Source of the DNA: Actinotalea caeni
Lineage (GTDB): Bacteria; Actinomycetota; Actinomycetes; Actinomycetales; Beutenbergiaceae
NCBI RefSeq assembly: GCF_009733795.1
Contig: NZ_WNXX01000009.1
Coordinates: 102,075-166,074 of the forward strand
Direction of reading: 5' to 3'
Length of the DNA: 64,000 nucleotides
How positions within the stretch are numbered: the stretch's first letter is position 1; every line of letters starts with the position of its first letter. Position numbers and translations under genes: made by a program. The notes below the pieces were generated by a model. That model was not told the origin of the DNA and did not search any database. It saw only the letters and a list, made by a program, of their open reading frames with translations. Below, one piece after another: positions 28,501 through 37,102 of the stretch.

Positions 28501-31500
28501 CCCGCCCGTGCTGTCGGTCAGCTGGGAGGTGTTGTTGAAGCCCTGCTCGGCGTCCGACCCGGCTGCGGGGCAGTCGGTCGGGTCCGAGGCGGTGCCGGCG
28601 CCGTCGAGCTGCAGCGGCACCTCAGCGACGACGGTCACCTCGTACACGTGCGGCTCGTAGTCGGTCTCGTCGTTGCCGGCCAGCGTCACGGCCGAGGCGA
28701 TCGCGAGGTTCGTCCGGCCGTCCCAGGCAGGGTCGGCGAGCGTGACTCCGTCCGGTGCGCTCGTCACCTCGGCCGAGACGATCGTCGCCTGGTCGGTGAA
28801 GCGCAGCTCGTCGGCCAGCCAGTAGGTGGTGGCGAACGGGTCGGCGTTGTCCACCGTGATCCGGTAGAGCAGCTCCCACTGGCCGGAGCCGGTCGGGATC
28901 GCGCTCACCAGCTCCTTGGAGTGCGTGGGGGTGCCGTCGACCACGACCCCTGCGGGGTCGCAGTTGACGGTCGGCGCCACGGCGGAGTCCTCGGGGATGT
29001 CGGCCTCACCGCAGGCGGTGTTGACGACCTGGTCGTCCGCGTCCTCGCCGATGGTGACCGAGAACTCGTGGCTCTCGGTCTCACCGGGTGCGAGCTCCTC
29101 GACCGTGAACGAACCCTCCGGGAACAGGTCGTCGGTGATGACGAGCCCGGTCACGGTCCCCTGACCGGTGTTCTCCACCACGATGCGGTAGCGAACCGTG
29201 TCACCCAGCTTGTACACGGGGTAGTCGAGCGGGTCGTTGGCGTCGCGCCACTCGCCGTCGGCGTCCTGCACGTACTTCTTGAGGTTCACCGAGTAGTAGT
29301 TCGCGATCTGCGTCTCGGCCGAGGTGCGCATCACCAGCCGCGTGTGCTCGGCGCGACCCTGGGCACGGTTGACCAGCACGTCGCCGCCCACCATGCCGTC
29401 GGTGACGATCGGGATCGTGAACGCGTGGGTCTCGAACGGCGCGAGGGCACCGGTGATGACCCGCACCGCGGTGGCACCCGGGGTGAACTCGTCGGTCCAG
29501 TCGACGGTGCTGCCCGTGGGGTCACCGGCGCTGCCGTGCATCGGGTCGGCGGGGTCGTCGGTCAACGTGGTCGGGTCGGCGGTGGTGTAGTACACCGTCC
29601 CCGAGCCGGACAGGGTCACCGGGCCGGCGAGCACGTAGGTGCCGGTGATGCTCGTCCCGCGGCCATCCCCGTCGTAGGGAAGGATGTCGATGGTGTCGGT
29701 GAAGTCCTGCGACGAGGGGTCGCGGGAGATGATCTGCACGGTCCAGGACCCCTCACCCACACCGTCACCGGCGAGGTTCGGGATGAACGCCTGGTCGGCG
29801 GTCTTGATCACCTGGGTCGTCCCGGCGTCGTTGATGGTGACGCTCGCCGTCGCGACCGAGCTGCTCTGGCCGTCCACGCTGGACCGCACCTCGTTGGGCA
29901 GCACCGACCCGCCGGCGATGTCGCTGTCGAACTCGACCTGGTAGCTCAGCGTGTGCTGCGCGTTCGTCTCGACGCCGTCCAGCGTCCAGGTGAGCACCTG
30001 GCGTCCGCCGACCGTCGACAGCGCGGGCTCGGGCGTCGCCGAGCCGGCGACGTAGGTCGCGCCCTCCGGGAGCGTGTCGACGATCTCGTAGTCGTCCACC
30101 GTCGGCTCGACGGCACCGACGCCGTCGGCGGAGTACGTCAGCGTGTACGTGGCCGTGCCACCCGGGTCCACCACGGTCGGGCTGACCTGCTTGCTGATGC
30201 TGGGCTCCAGCCCGATGACCCGCATGATGTCGCGGCCGGCGTAGGAGAACGGGTAGCGCGCGTCCGGAGTCGGTGTGGCTGCGGCCGGCGCCGTCCCGGT
30301 CGTCGCCCGGTTCGGGTACGTCCACTCGGAGGTGGAGCCCGCCGGGGGGATGAAGGCCGAGAACATCCACACGTCCTGGCCGACCTCGACGTCCTCGCGG
30401 ATGGTGACGCCTGCGCGCAGGTACACCCGGGAGGCGCTCAGCGGCTGCGGGTTGTACGTCGTCCGGATCGCCCAGACCGTGCTCGGGTCGTCCGGCATCG
30501 TCGAGGTCCAGTTGGCCGTGGACCCGCACGGCGTCGCGAGGTTCGGGTCGTAGGTCGGGCTGGTGGGGTCCAGACGCGGTGCGCCGCTGTTGGCGACGTA
30601 GTACTGGACGGGCAGGTTCAGGTCGGCCCAGCCGTTGAGGCTGTCGACGGTCTCGACCTGGCCGTTGAAGACCACGTACCGGGTGTCCAGGATCAGGCAG
30701 CTCCCTGCCTGCGTGCCCAGGGGCGTTGCGTTGGGCAGCGTGAGCGAGGTGTCGACCCACCAGTCGGTGCCACGCGCGAGCCGCAGGGTGTCCCCCCAGT
30801 TGTTGCTGCCTCGCCAGCCGCCGTAGTGGACACCGCTCGTCCACGCCTGCGTCGAGGTGTTGTTGGAGCCGTTGTCGGTGATCGTGCTGCCGTCGACCGC
30901 CTCGTAGGTGGGGGTGCTGGCGGTCACCGACATCTGCCCGCTGTTGGCGGAGGTGTTGAGGCGGATCCGGATGATGCCGGAGGCCACCGCCTGCCGGTCG
31001 GTCGGCAGCGCACGGCCGGTGGAGTCCAGCGTCGGGACCTGCGCCTTGCTGTAGTCGATGCCCTCGATCGTCAGCGTGAAGCTCGTGTTGGAGTTCCTGG
31101 TGAGCGTGCAGGAACCCACGAACGGTGCCGTCTGCTCGGCCGGGCGCGAGGGGTCCGACCACGGGTGCCCGGACGCCGTGCCGGTGCCGAACGCCTGGCA
31201 GGGGTCGGTCGGCAGCTGGGTGGTCCCGCTGACCGTGTTGGTGACGTTGAGCTCATAGGTCACCGAGCTCGGTCCGGCCGGGGACCCGGTGCCGTGGAAG
31301 ATCGTCCAGTTGAACTCGAAGATCCGGAAACCGGAGCCCGAGGTGCGCTGGTTGGCGTTGGTCTCCCAGTAGATGTCCTGCAGGAAGGCGTTCTGGACCG
31401 TCAGCGGCGCGAGGTCGACGGTCTGGCCGCCGATCTCGGCCGACGCGGTGACCTGCTCGCCGGTGGCCGCGGTGACCCGCATGCCGGTGCTCAGCGTCAC

Positions 31501-31917
31501 GGCCGTGCCCTGCTGCTCGGTGCCGACGTTGCACAGCAGCGTCGCGCCGTCGTCGAGGATCTGCGAGACGGGATCCACGCCCTCGACCGCGCACGCCGGC
31601 GGGATGGCGTCGAAGACCGCCCCGACAGCCGAGACTGTCAAGACGTTCGGCTCGACCGGTTCGTTGCCGGGCGCCGGTGCGTCGTCGTTGAGGTTGAAGT
31701 ACCACCGCGCCGAGACGGCGCCGCCGGTCTGGACGACCGACGGCGTGTCCGCCTCCCAGTGGCCCTCGAGCTCGTAGACGGTGTCGGCCCACGCGGGCGC
31801 AGCACCGATGGACGTCGAGGCCAGCAGCGCGGTGAGCGCGGCCCATGCCGCAGCGAACCGAGCCCGACGTCCCCTACCTGCGCGACGGCGCGCAGCATCA
31901 ACCCCCATGATCGCCAT
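25546..31917 (-). CDS. Giant LPSTG-anchored surface protein with seven DUF11-like repeats
   Basis: This 2123-residue protein has an Arg-rich N-terminus, a hydrophobic segment at ~20-40 ending ...APAWADT (signal cleavage), and a ~560-residue Thr/Asn-rich head. Three DUF11/isopeptide-type beta-sandwich modules follow (~560-990). Seven tandem units of about 150 residues (~995-2055) come next, starting near THSKELVSA, DIAKAVTGG, VVDKTISSG, DVDKTIADG, SIAKSLSGA, TLDKALVSA and DIVKSLDGA. Each unit has a Lys near its start and a Cys pair near its end. A Pro/Gly linker leads to LPSTG (2091-2095), a hydrophobic segment and AARRRAAR, the sortase signal. It is probably a fibrous adhesin or wall stalk. 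The start ATG 31917 follows GAGGGG; ATG 31908 is an alternative. No sortase gene is nearby. Confidence 0.9.
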   Translation of the reverse strand: MAIMGVDAARRRAGRGRRARFAAAWAALTALLASTSIGAAPAWADTVYELEGHWEADTPSVVQTGGAVSARWYFNLNDDAPAPGNEPVEPNVLTVSAVGAVFDAIPPACAVEGVDPVSQILDDGATLLCNVGTEQQGTAVTLSTGMRVTAATGEQVTASAEIGGQTVDLAPLTVQNAFLQDIYWETNANQRTSGSGFRIFEFNWTIFHGTGSPAGPSSVTYELNVTNTVSGTTQLPTDPCQAFGTGTASGHPWSDPSRPAEQTAPFVGSCTLTRNSNTSFTLTIEGIDYSKAQVPTLDSTGRALPTDRQAVASGIIRIRLNTSANSGQMSVTASTPTYEAVDGSTITDNGSNNTSTQAWTSGVHYGGWRGSNNWGDTLRLARGTDWWVDTSLTLPNATPLGTQAGSCLILDTRYVVFNGQVETVDSLNGWADLNLPVQYYVANSGAPRLDPTSPTYDPNLATPCGSTANWTSTMPDDPSTVWAIRTTYNPQPLSASRVYLRAGVTIREDVEVGQDVWMFSAFIPPAGSTSEWTYPNRATTGTAPAAATPTPDARYPFSYAGRDIMRVIGLEPSISKQVSPTVVDPGGTATYTLTYSADGVGAVEPTVDDYEIVDTLPEGATYVAGSATPEPALSTVGGRQVLTWTLDGVETNAQHTLSYQVEFDSDIAGGSVLPNEVRSSVDGQSSSVATASVTINDAGTTQVIKTADQAFIPNLAGDGVGEGSWTVQIISRDPSSQDFTDTIDILPYDGDGRGTSITGTYVLAGPVTLSGSGTVYYTTADPTTLTDDPADPMHGSAGDPTGSTVDWTDEFTPGATAVRVITGALAPFETHAFTIPIVTDGMVGGDVLVNRAQGRAEHTRLVMRTSAETQIANYYSVNLKKYVQDADGEWRDANDPLDYPVYKLGDTVRYRIVVENTGQGTVTGLVITDDLFPEGSFTVEELAPGETESHEFSVTIGEDADDQVVNTACGEADIPEDSAVAPTVNCDPAGVVVDGTPTHSKELVSAIPTGSGQWELLYRITVDNADPFATTYWLADELRFTDQATIVSAEVTSAPDGVTLADPAWDGRTNLAIASAVTLAGNDETDYEPHVYEVTVVAEVPLQLDGAGTASDPTDCPAAGSDAEQGFNNTSQLTDSTGGTETDQACAPIPSIDIAKAVTGGPVPNGDGTWTVTYTITASNAGAGAGTYDVTDRMSAEGDLEVVSGEVTSAPDGVVPNGSWTGLGAEGAPENVIASDVVLPAGGTHTYLVEVVIGLTPGTEGAPVITGCDDLSGDEPGGVSNSADVTHNDLSDSAEACITVGVVVVDKTISSGPTPNGDGTWTIVYDLVATNVGSAEADYDLSDRLRYGDGIEIVSAELTTVPGGVTSNPAWTGLGAEGAAENVIASGVGLAAGDAHTYQVEVVVEMDEDTIDPAALQCPPPGAGGNGGLANSVSLDSNGIVSRDEVCASLPLIDVDKTIADGPAANGDGTWTITYALTVTNAGQAAGDYDLTDQLRYGQGVLVESTEVVAAPDGVETNGDWTGQGAAGAAENVIAAAVTLPAGETHTYEVQVVVSLDEAAVSAGALECPEPGSGEPGGLANTAATTHNGESRDDEVCASLPLISIAKSLSGAVVPVDGQPGVYDATYEITVTNAGPGAGAYDLDDTLAPGEGVTVLGVQDVTTDAPDAVLNDGFDGLSDPRVVTDQPIAGAAGGPEVHTYVVTVRYGVDLSGVDVPDTDACTTGAGTVPGALSNVAATTWNGFVGEDDACVRPGKPTLDKALVSATPVGSGQWEVVYELTVGNVGGEATTYDLDDELRFAPAITVDSVSVTGPEGVDVNPAFDGDGDQRITTGATIGGLDDDGYAPHVYEVRVLASVPLRLGDVEEDGTGSPSCTEAPGSNQLDQAFNNAAVLTDELGGTQVDTDCAPVPSIDIVKSLDGALVQQPDGSWLVLYTITVSNDGGADGLYDLTDRLRYGAGITVTSATVTSTPSGVAASSSWTGQGAADAAENVIVAGATLPAGATHTYTVQVRAAVDTDAADDTTFSCPEPGSGEPGGFANTAGVAHNGLGDSADTCAAPETPTAPPAPPTGDDPDTGAGGAGQGTNRPPSLPSTGVTIGLVAVAALLLLLGAVALAARRRAAR

Positions 31918-31934
31918 GTCCCCTCAGCGATACG

Positions 31935-32001
31935 GTCTGCAGACAGTGCAGACTTCAACGACGTGATGGGCCGAACGATACACGTATTGACAAACCGTCA
32001 A
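31935..32001 (-). promoter_or_regulatory. AT-rich control region of the giant surface-protein gene
   Basis: On the minus strand TTGACG (31996-32001) and TATCGT (31975-31980) are spaced by 15 nt, a poor but possible promoter. TTGAC and GTCAA form an inverted repeat over 31987-32001. GTCTGCA and TGCAGAC form another over 31935-31953, between the promoter and the ATG. The low GC content contrasts with the flanking genes. Confidence 0.4.
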
Positions 32002-32170
32002 GACACGTCTCAATCACGAATCGATAACGAGCAGGCCGCAACACCCGCGCTGCTGGCGCTGCTCCGTGCGCTCAGCCGGCGGACGAGGCCTCGACGAGGC
32101 GTGCAGGACACCACCAGCCGCACCAGCGATGCCGATGCATGTCGACGTGCGCGACGGCCCCGTGGCGGGC

Positions 32171-33037
32171 TCAGCCCGCGGAGCGAGCGACCACGGTGAG
32201 CGTGCACGGGATCAGGTCGGGCTCGTCGCCCGGCCAGGCCCACTGGCCGTCGCCGACGTCGACCATCCGCGGGCTGTACCGCCACGGCAGGGTGCGGCCC
32301 TCGTCGAGGCGGACGACGTGCAGCCCGGCGCCGAGGAGCGCGTTGACGATCTCCGAGACCGGGTGCGGCCACTCGTAGGTGCGCGTGCTCTGCATCCGGG
32401 TGTCGCCGGTGTAGGTGAACTCGCTCTCCCACCGCTGCGCGAGCCCGTTGGCGAAGTAGCGGTCGCGGACGAGGAGCCCGTCGGCGTCGGGGTCGATCGT
32501 CAGCAGCGTCGGGTGGGCGTCGCGGAAGTAGAAGACACCGCCCGGGCGCAGCAGCCCGGCGATCTGCGCGGCCCACCGGTCGAGGTCGGCCAGCCAGCTG
32601 ATCGTCCCGATGCTGGTGTAGACGACGTCGAACCAGCCCTCGACGGCGCTCGCCGCCTCGAGCACGTCGCTCTCGACCCATGTGGCCCGCAGCCCCAGCT
32701 CGTCGGCCAGCCGCGCCGCCGTCGCGAGCGCCGACGGCGAGAAGTCCACGCCCGTGACACGAGCGCCGGCACGTGCGAACGACAGCGTGTCGGTGCCGAT
32801 GTGGCACTGCAGGTGGCAGAGGTCGAGCCCCGCCACGGTGCCGGCGGGCAGCAAGGGCGCGAGCGCGGCGAGGTCGTGCCGCACCACCGGGCTCAGGTGG
32901 TCCGGGTCGGCGCGGTACTCCTCGAGGCCGTAGTCGCGCTCGTGGATCGGGACCCGCTCCTCCCAGTTCTCCAGGTTGGTGGCGCGTCCCTGCTCCCACG
33001 CGATCGCGACGTCGTCCGCCTTCTCCTCCTCAGCCAT
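32171..33037 (-). CDS. Class I SAM-dependent methyltransferase
   Basis: This 288-residue protein starts at ATG 33037 behind GGGAGGATCG. Motif I reads LDLCHLQCHIGTDTLSFAR, an atypical Cys/His-rich variant that replaces the usual GxGxG and is shared by a recognisable family of uncharacterised methyltransferases. VTGVDFSPSAL is the SAM-ribose acidic strand, and FDVVYTSIGTISWLADLDRW and LLRPGGVFYFRDAHP are motifs IV and VI. It methylates an unknown small molecule. Divergent from the cupin gene; the product ends ...CTLTVVARSAG. Confidence 0.88.
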   Translation of the reverse strand: MAEEEKADDVAIAWEQGRATNLENWEERVPIHERDYGLEEYRADPDHLSPVVRHDLAALAPLLPAGTVAGLDLCHLQCHIGTDTLSFARAGARVTGVDFSPSALATAARLADELGLRATWVESDVLEAASAVEGWFDVVYTSIGTISWLADLDRWAAQIAGLLRPGGVFYFRDAHPTLLTIDPDADGLLVRDRYFANGLAQRWESEFTYTGDTRMQSTRTYEWPHPVSEIVNALLGAGLHVVRLDEGRTLPWRYSPRMVDVGDGQWAWPGDEPDLIPCTLTVVARSAG

Positions 33038-33173
33038 CCGGCGATCCTCCCGGACGGGGCTCCCCTGCGCACGGGCATTCCTGCGTCGGTACGGCTCGCG
33101 GGGCCCGCGCCGGCCGCCTGGGGTGGATGATGCTGTGACCCGGACGCCGACGTCCGGCACGAGAGGAGCAGCC

Positions 33174-33653
33174 ATGACGATCGAGGACATCGGGCCTCGC
33201 CCGCACGCGTTCGACATCGAGACCGCCACCCGGGAGAACACGACCTACCGGACCGTGGCCTGGACCGGGAGGTACCTCCAGGTCACCCTGATGTCGATCC
33301 CGGTCGGGGAGTCGATCGGCCTGGAGGTCCACCACGGCACCGACCAGTTCCTGCGCGTCGACGCCGGGCGCGGGCGGGCGGTCATGGGCCCGGCCGAGGA
33401 CCAGCTCGACTTCGAGCAGGAGGTCGCCGACGGGTGGTCGATCCAGGTCCCGGCCGGCACCTGGCACGACGTGGTCAACATCGGCGACGAGCCGCTGCGC
33501 CTCTACGCGATCTACGCGCCCGTGCACCACGCGCCCGGCATCGTCCAGGAGACCAGCGACAAGGCCGAGGAGGACGAGGAGAGCGGGAAGGACGAGCCGC
33601 CGTCCTGGACCGTCCAGCCCGAGGAGAGCGCGCCCGACGAGCACGCCGACTGA
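33174..33653 (+). CDS. Cupin-domain protein
   Basis: This 159-residue protein has a single cupin barrel. GLEVHHGTDQFLRVDAGRG, followed by a Glu/Asp-rich strand, is cupin motif 1, with a His-His pair. VPAGTWHDVVNIGDEPLRLY is motif 2, with the third metal His. The tail from about residue 118 is highly acidic and probably disordered. The start ATG 33174 follows GAGAGGAG. It may be a sugar isomerase-like or metal-binding protein; the substrate is unknown. Confidence 0.85.
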   Translation: MTIEDIGPRPHAFDIETATRENTTYRTVAWTGRYLQVTLMSIPVGESIGLEVHHGTDQFLRVDAGRGRAVMGPAEDQLDFEQEVADGWSIQVPAGTWHDVVNIGDEPLRLYAIYAPVHHAPGIVQETSDKAEEDEESGKDEPPSWTVQPEESAPDEHAD

Positions 33654-33809
33654 CCGGTCTCACCGAGAGACCTCACCGGGCCGGGAACAACCCCAGGGGT
33701 GCCCGCGTTGGACCAGTCGTGCCGGCGAGGTGCATGTCCCCCGGGCTTCACCCTCAGCCGCTACGAGCGGCCTCGCGCCGAGAGGCGACTGCCTCGTCCG
33801 GTACACGTC

Positions 33810-33842
33810 GACGGCGGCCCTTCCTTCGGGAGGGCCGCCGTC
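33810..33842 (+). terminator. Terminator downstream of the cupin gene
   Basis: The 12-bp arms GACGGCGGCCCT (33810-33821) and AGGGCCGCCGTC (33831-33842) enclose TCCTTCGGG. The 314-bp gap 33654-33967 contains this stem and the one at 33910-33947; I see no gene in it. Confidence 0.75.
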
Positions 33843-33909
33843 GTGCGTCCGGGGTCCTCACCGCGTCGCGGCGCCGACGCGCCGCCGCTCGGCCCACCCC
33901 TCGACAGGG

Positions 33910-33947
33910 GTGAGCCCGCACCCCCGGGGGGTGGGGCGCGGGCTCAC
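33910..33947 (-). terminator. Terminator downstream of the MMPL gene
   Basis: Arms GTGAGCCCGC (33910-33919) and GCGGGCTCAC (33938-33947) enclose a further ACCCCC/GGGGGT stem. The structure begins about 20 nt after the MMPL stop codon. Confidence 0.7.
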
Positions 33948-33967
33948 GATCGTGACGGTCACCGGTG

Positions 33968-36412
33968 TCAGGCCGGGACCGAGGCCTCCGCATCGGCAGG
34001 CGGCCGCTCGTCGTCCGCGGCGGGCACCGGGTGCTCGCGCTCGAGCGCGGCGCCCTCGACGTCGACGTTCGGCAGGATCCGGTCGAGCCAGCGCGGCAGC
34101 CACCAGACCTTGTCCCCGACGAGGTGCATGACGGCGCTGACCAGCAGTAGCCGCACCACGAACGCGTCGACGAGCACGCCCACCGCGAGCCCGAAGCCCA
34201 GCGGCCGGATCATCGTGAGGTGGGAGAAGGTGAAGCCGCCGAAGACCGCGATCATGATCGACGCGGCGGCGATGACGACGGCGCGGCTCTGGTGCCGGCC
34301 GGCCGTCACGGCGGCGCGGGCCGGCGTGCCGTGGGCGTACGCCTCGCGCATGCCCGAGCCCAGGAACAGCTGGTAGTCCATCGCGAGCCCGAACAGCACG
34401 CCGGTGATGATCAGCGGCGCGAAGGAGAGCAGCGGGCCCGGCTCGTTGGCGCCGAACACCGAGCCCAGCCAGCCCCACTGGAAGATCGCGGTGGTGGCGC
34501 CCAGCGCCGCGACCAGCGAGAGCACGAACCCGGCGGTGGCCAGCAGCGGCAGCACCAGCGAACGAAACACGACGACGAGGATGACGAGCGAGAGCCCGAC
34601 GACCACCAGCAGGTAGAGCGGCAGCGTCTCCCCCAGCCGCTCGCTGACGTCGATGTTGCCCGACGCGAAGCCCGCGACGCCGAGGGTGGCGTCGCCGTCG
34701 AGCACCTCGAGGTCGCGCAGCGTGTGCACGAGCTCCTCGGTGGACTCGCTCGACGGACCGTCGGTCGGCACGACCTGGAAGGCGATGAAGTCCGCGTCGT
34801 CGGAGATCCCGACCGGCGCGACGGCGACGACGTCGTCCTGCTCCATGAGCGCCCCGGCGATCGCGACCTGGGTGGGGAGCTGGTCGAGCTCCGACATCGG
34901 CTCGGCGAGCGACGCGGTGACCAGCAGCGGGCCGTTCTGACCCGCGCCGAACTGCTCGGCGGTGATCGAGTACGCCTGGTACTGGGTGCTGTCGGCGGCC
35001 TCGGTCGACCCGTCGGGCAGACCGAGCCGCATGTCGAGCGCGGGCAGCGCCACGACGCCCAGCGCGACGGCGCCGGCGACGATCGCGAGCACCGCGTGCG
35101 AGGTCTTCATCGGCCCGGGGACCACCGCACGCACCGGCGCGGCACCGCGCGCCGACCGGCGCAGCACCCGCTCCCCGATCAGGCCGAGCAGCGCGGGCGT
35201 GAAGGTGACGGCGACCAGCACCGCGACCAGCACGCAGCCGGCGGCCACCGTGCCCATGAGGCCGAGGAACCCGATCCCGGAGACGTTGAGGGCCAGCAGC
35301 GCCACGAACACGGTGGCCCCGGCGAACACGACCGCGTTGCCCGCGGTGCCGTTGGCCAGCCCGATCGACTCGCGCACCGGCATCCCGCCGCGCACCTGGG
35401 TGCGGTGCCGGTTGAGGATGAACAGCGAGTAGTCGATCCCGACCGCCAGGCCCAGCATGAGGCCGAGCACCGGCGTCACCGACGTCATCTCGACGGCGTC
35501 GGAGAACGCCATCGCGGCCGCGACGCCCACACCGACACCCACCAGCGACGACAGCACGGGCGTGACGGCGGGCAGCACGGCGCGGAACATGACCAGCAGC
35601 ACGATCGCGGCGAGCAGCAGACCGGCGATCTCGCCGACGCCGACGATGCCCTCGACCGAGGTCGCGATCTGGCTGGAGAAGCTCGCGGTGACGCCGTCGG
35701 GCGTCGCGGCCTCGACGGTCGCGATGACGGCGTCCTTGACCTCCTGCGCGACACCGATGCTGTCGCCCTCGAACATGACGACGCCGATCGCGGTGCTGCC
35801 GTCGTCGGAGACCGTGCGGATCTCGGAGGCGAACGACATCAGCTGCTGGCCGAGCTCGAGCTGCTCCTTCTGCACCTGCAGGCCGCCGAGCTGCGTCTGC
35901 AGCTCCTCGACCTGCGCGGCGAGCTCGTCGACCTGCGCCTGCGGGGCGCCGCCGGCCTGGGCCTGGGCGAGCCCGGCCTCCAGCTCGGCGAGGTTCTCGG
36001 TGAGCAGCGTCGTGCTGGCCGCGTTCTCGTCGAGCTGCGCCTGCAGGTCGGTGGCCTGCTGCTGCATCTGCGCGACGGTCGCGAACGGGTCGACGGTGCT
36101 CGCGACGCCGTCGAGCGCGGAGACCTCCGCGAGGGTGTCGGCGATCCCCTGCTGCTGGTCGGCGTCGAGCGCGGCGCCGTCGTCGGACCGGAACACGACG
36201 CTGGCGCTGGAGCCGCTGGTGCCGAGCTCGGACTCGAGCAGCTGGTTGACGCGGTCGGTCTCGGTGCCGGGGATCGAGAACGAGCTGACCAGGGTGCCGC
36301 CGAAGGCGAGGAAGGCCCCCGCGGCGACGCCGAGCAGGACGACCCACGACACGATGACGAGCCACGCGCGTCGCGCGGCCCCCACACCGATCCGGTAGAG
36401 CAGGTTGGCCAC
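33968..36412 (-). CDS. MMPL/RND family transporter
   Basis: This 814-residue protein has 12 predicted membrane segments in two blocks. TM1 follows LLYRIGVGAARRAWLVIVSW. The first extracytoplasmic domain carries a long Gln/Leu-rich coiled coil (~residues 105-190). TM2-6 include GLAVGIDYSLFILNRHR with the proton-relay Asp-Tyr pair, and the second block has LLFGLAMDYQLFLGSGMREA, partly quoted as FGLAMDYQLFL. MMPL proteins export lipids or hydrophobic drugs. I chose GTG 36412 because AAAGGC precedes it and family N-termini begin ANLLYR; GTG 36427 adds five residues. Divergent from a TetR gene across a palindrome. Confidence 0.92.
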   Translation of the reverse strand: MANLLYRIGVGAARRAWLVIVSWVVLLGVAAGAFLAFGGTLVSSFSIPGTETDRVNQLLESELGTSGSSASVVFRSDDGAALDADQQQGIADTLAEVSALDGVASTVDPFATVAQMQQQATDLQAQLDENAASTTLLTENLAELEAGLAQAQAGGAPQAQVDELAAQVEELQTQLGGLQVQKEQLELGQQLMSFASEIRTVSDDGSTAIGVVMFEGDSIGVAQEVKDAVIATVEAATPDGVTASFSSQIATSVEGIVGVGEIAGLLLAAIVLLVMFRAVLPAVTPVLSSLVGVGVGVAAAMAFSDAVEMTSVTPVLGLMLGLAVGIDYSLFILNRHRTQVRGGMPVRESIGLANGTAGNAVVFAGATVFVALLALNVSGIGFLGLMGTVAAGCVLVAVLVAVTFTPALLGLIGERVLRRSARGAAPVRAVVPGPMKTSHAVLAIVAGAVALGVVALPALDMRLGLPDGSTEAADSTQYQAYSITAEQFGAGQNGPLLVTASLAEPMSELDQLPTQVAIAGALMEQDDVVAVAPVGISDDADFIAFQVVPTDGPSSESTEELVHTLRDLEVLDGDATLGVAGFASGNIDVSERLGETLPLYLLVVVGLSLVILVVVFRSLVLPLLATAGFVLSLVAALGATTAIFQWGWLGSVFGANEPGPLLSFAPLIITGVLFGLAMDYQLFLGSGMREAYAHGTPARAAVTAGRHQSRAVVIAAASIMIAVFGGFTFSHLTMIRPLGFGLAVGVLVDAFVVRLLLVSAVMHLVGDKVWWLPRWLDRILPNVDVEGAALEREHPVPAADDERPPADAEASVPA

Positions 36413-36467
36413 TGAGGTGCCTTTCACAAGCCTGGACGGGAACGAGCCGTCCTCCAGTCAACCACTT

Positions 36468-36485
36468 CTGTCGGATAACCGACAG
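36468..36485. promoter_or_regulatory. TetR operator between MMPL and TetR genes
   Basis: CTGTCGG and CCGACAG flank ATAA, a perfect 7-bp inverted repeat placed 38 nt from the TetR start and 55 nt from the MMPL start. Confidence 0.65.
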
Positions 36486-36523
36486 TTGTTGTGTTGAGCG
36501 TCACGGTGTGGGACCATGCGGGC

Positions 36524-37084
36524 GTGGACCCTCGCATCGCCCGGACGCGGCGCAGCCTGCGCGAGGCCCTCTTCGCACTCGCCCGCGAGCGCCCGCTGGA
36601 CGAGATCTCGGTGTCTGACATCGCCGAGCGCGCGGGCGTCAACCGCAGCACCTACTACCAGCACTACTCCGACAAGAACACCCTCCTCGCCGACGCGCTG
36701 GACGCCGTCATCGACGAGGCGATCGGTGCCGACGAGGCGGCGATCACCGAGGCGGAGGGCGCGCGGATCCTGCTCGAGTACCTGCGTCACGTCGAGGCCA
36801 ACGCCGACCTCTACCGGATGCTGCTGGGCGAGAACGGCTCCGCCGCGATCCAGGTGCGGATGTCGCGGCGGCTGCAGTCGATCATCGTCGCCGCGGTCGA
36901 GCGCGGCGGCCCGCACGACCTCGTCGGGGTGCCGACCGAGCTCGCGGCGGCCGCGATCTCGGGCGCAGCGCTCGCCACGATCCGCGCCTGGCTCGACATC
37001 TCCCCGCTCCCGACGGCGGACGTCGCCGCCGGCTGGGTCTGGATCGTCATCAAGGGGTCGGGGCTGATCAGCGAGGACGGCTGA
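36524..37084 (+). CDS. TetR family regulator of the MMPL pump
   Basis: This 186-residue protein from GTG 36524 has the N-terminal HTH RIARTRRSLREALFALARER, then LDEISVSDIAERAGVNRSTYYQHYSDKNTLL, of which ISVSDIAERAGVNRSTYYQH is the helix-turn-helix. The C-terminal domain (TetR_C type) is helical, with a hydrophobic pocket region AAAAISGAALATIRAWLD. An upstream TTG at 36491 would add 11 poorly conserved residues. It probably represses the divergent MMPL gene and itself. Confidence 0.9.
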   Translation: MDPRIARTRRSLREALFALARERPLDEISVSDIAERAGVNRSTYYQHYSDKNTLLADALDAVIDEAIGADEAAITEAEGARILLEYLRHVEANADLYRMLLGENGSAAIQVRMSRRLQSIIVAAVERGGPHDLVGVPTELAAAAISGAALATIRAWLDISPLPTADVAAGWVWIVIKGSGLISEDG

Positions 37085-37102
37085 CGCCACGCAGACCGGC
37101 GC

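Noticed and set aside
25540..32199. A 2219-codon open frame antisense to the giant surface-protein gene
   Set aside because: It mirrors the minus-strand gene in high-GC DNA, has no domain logic and no plausible start or ribosome-binding site. The minus-strand protein has a signal peptide, repeats and a sortase motif.
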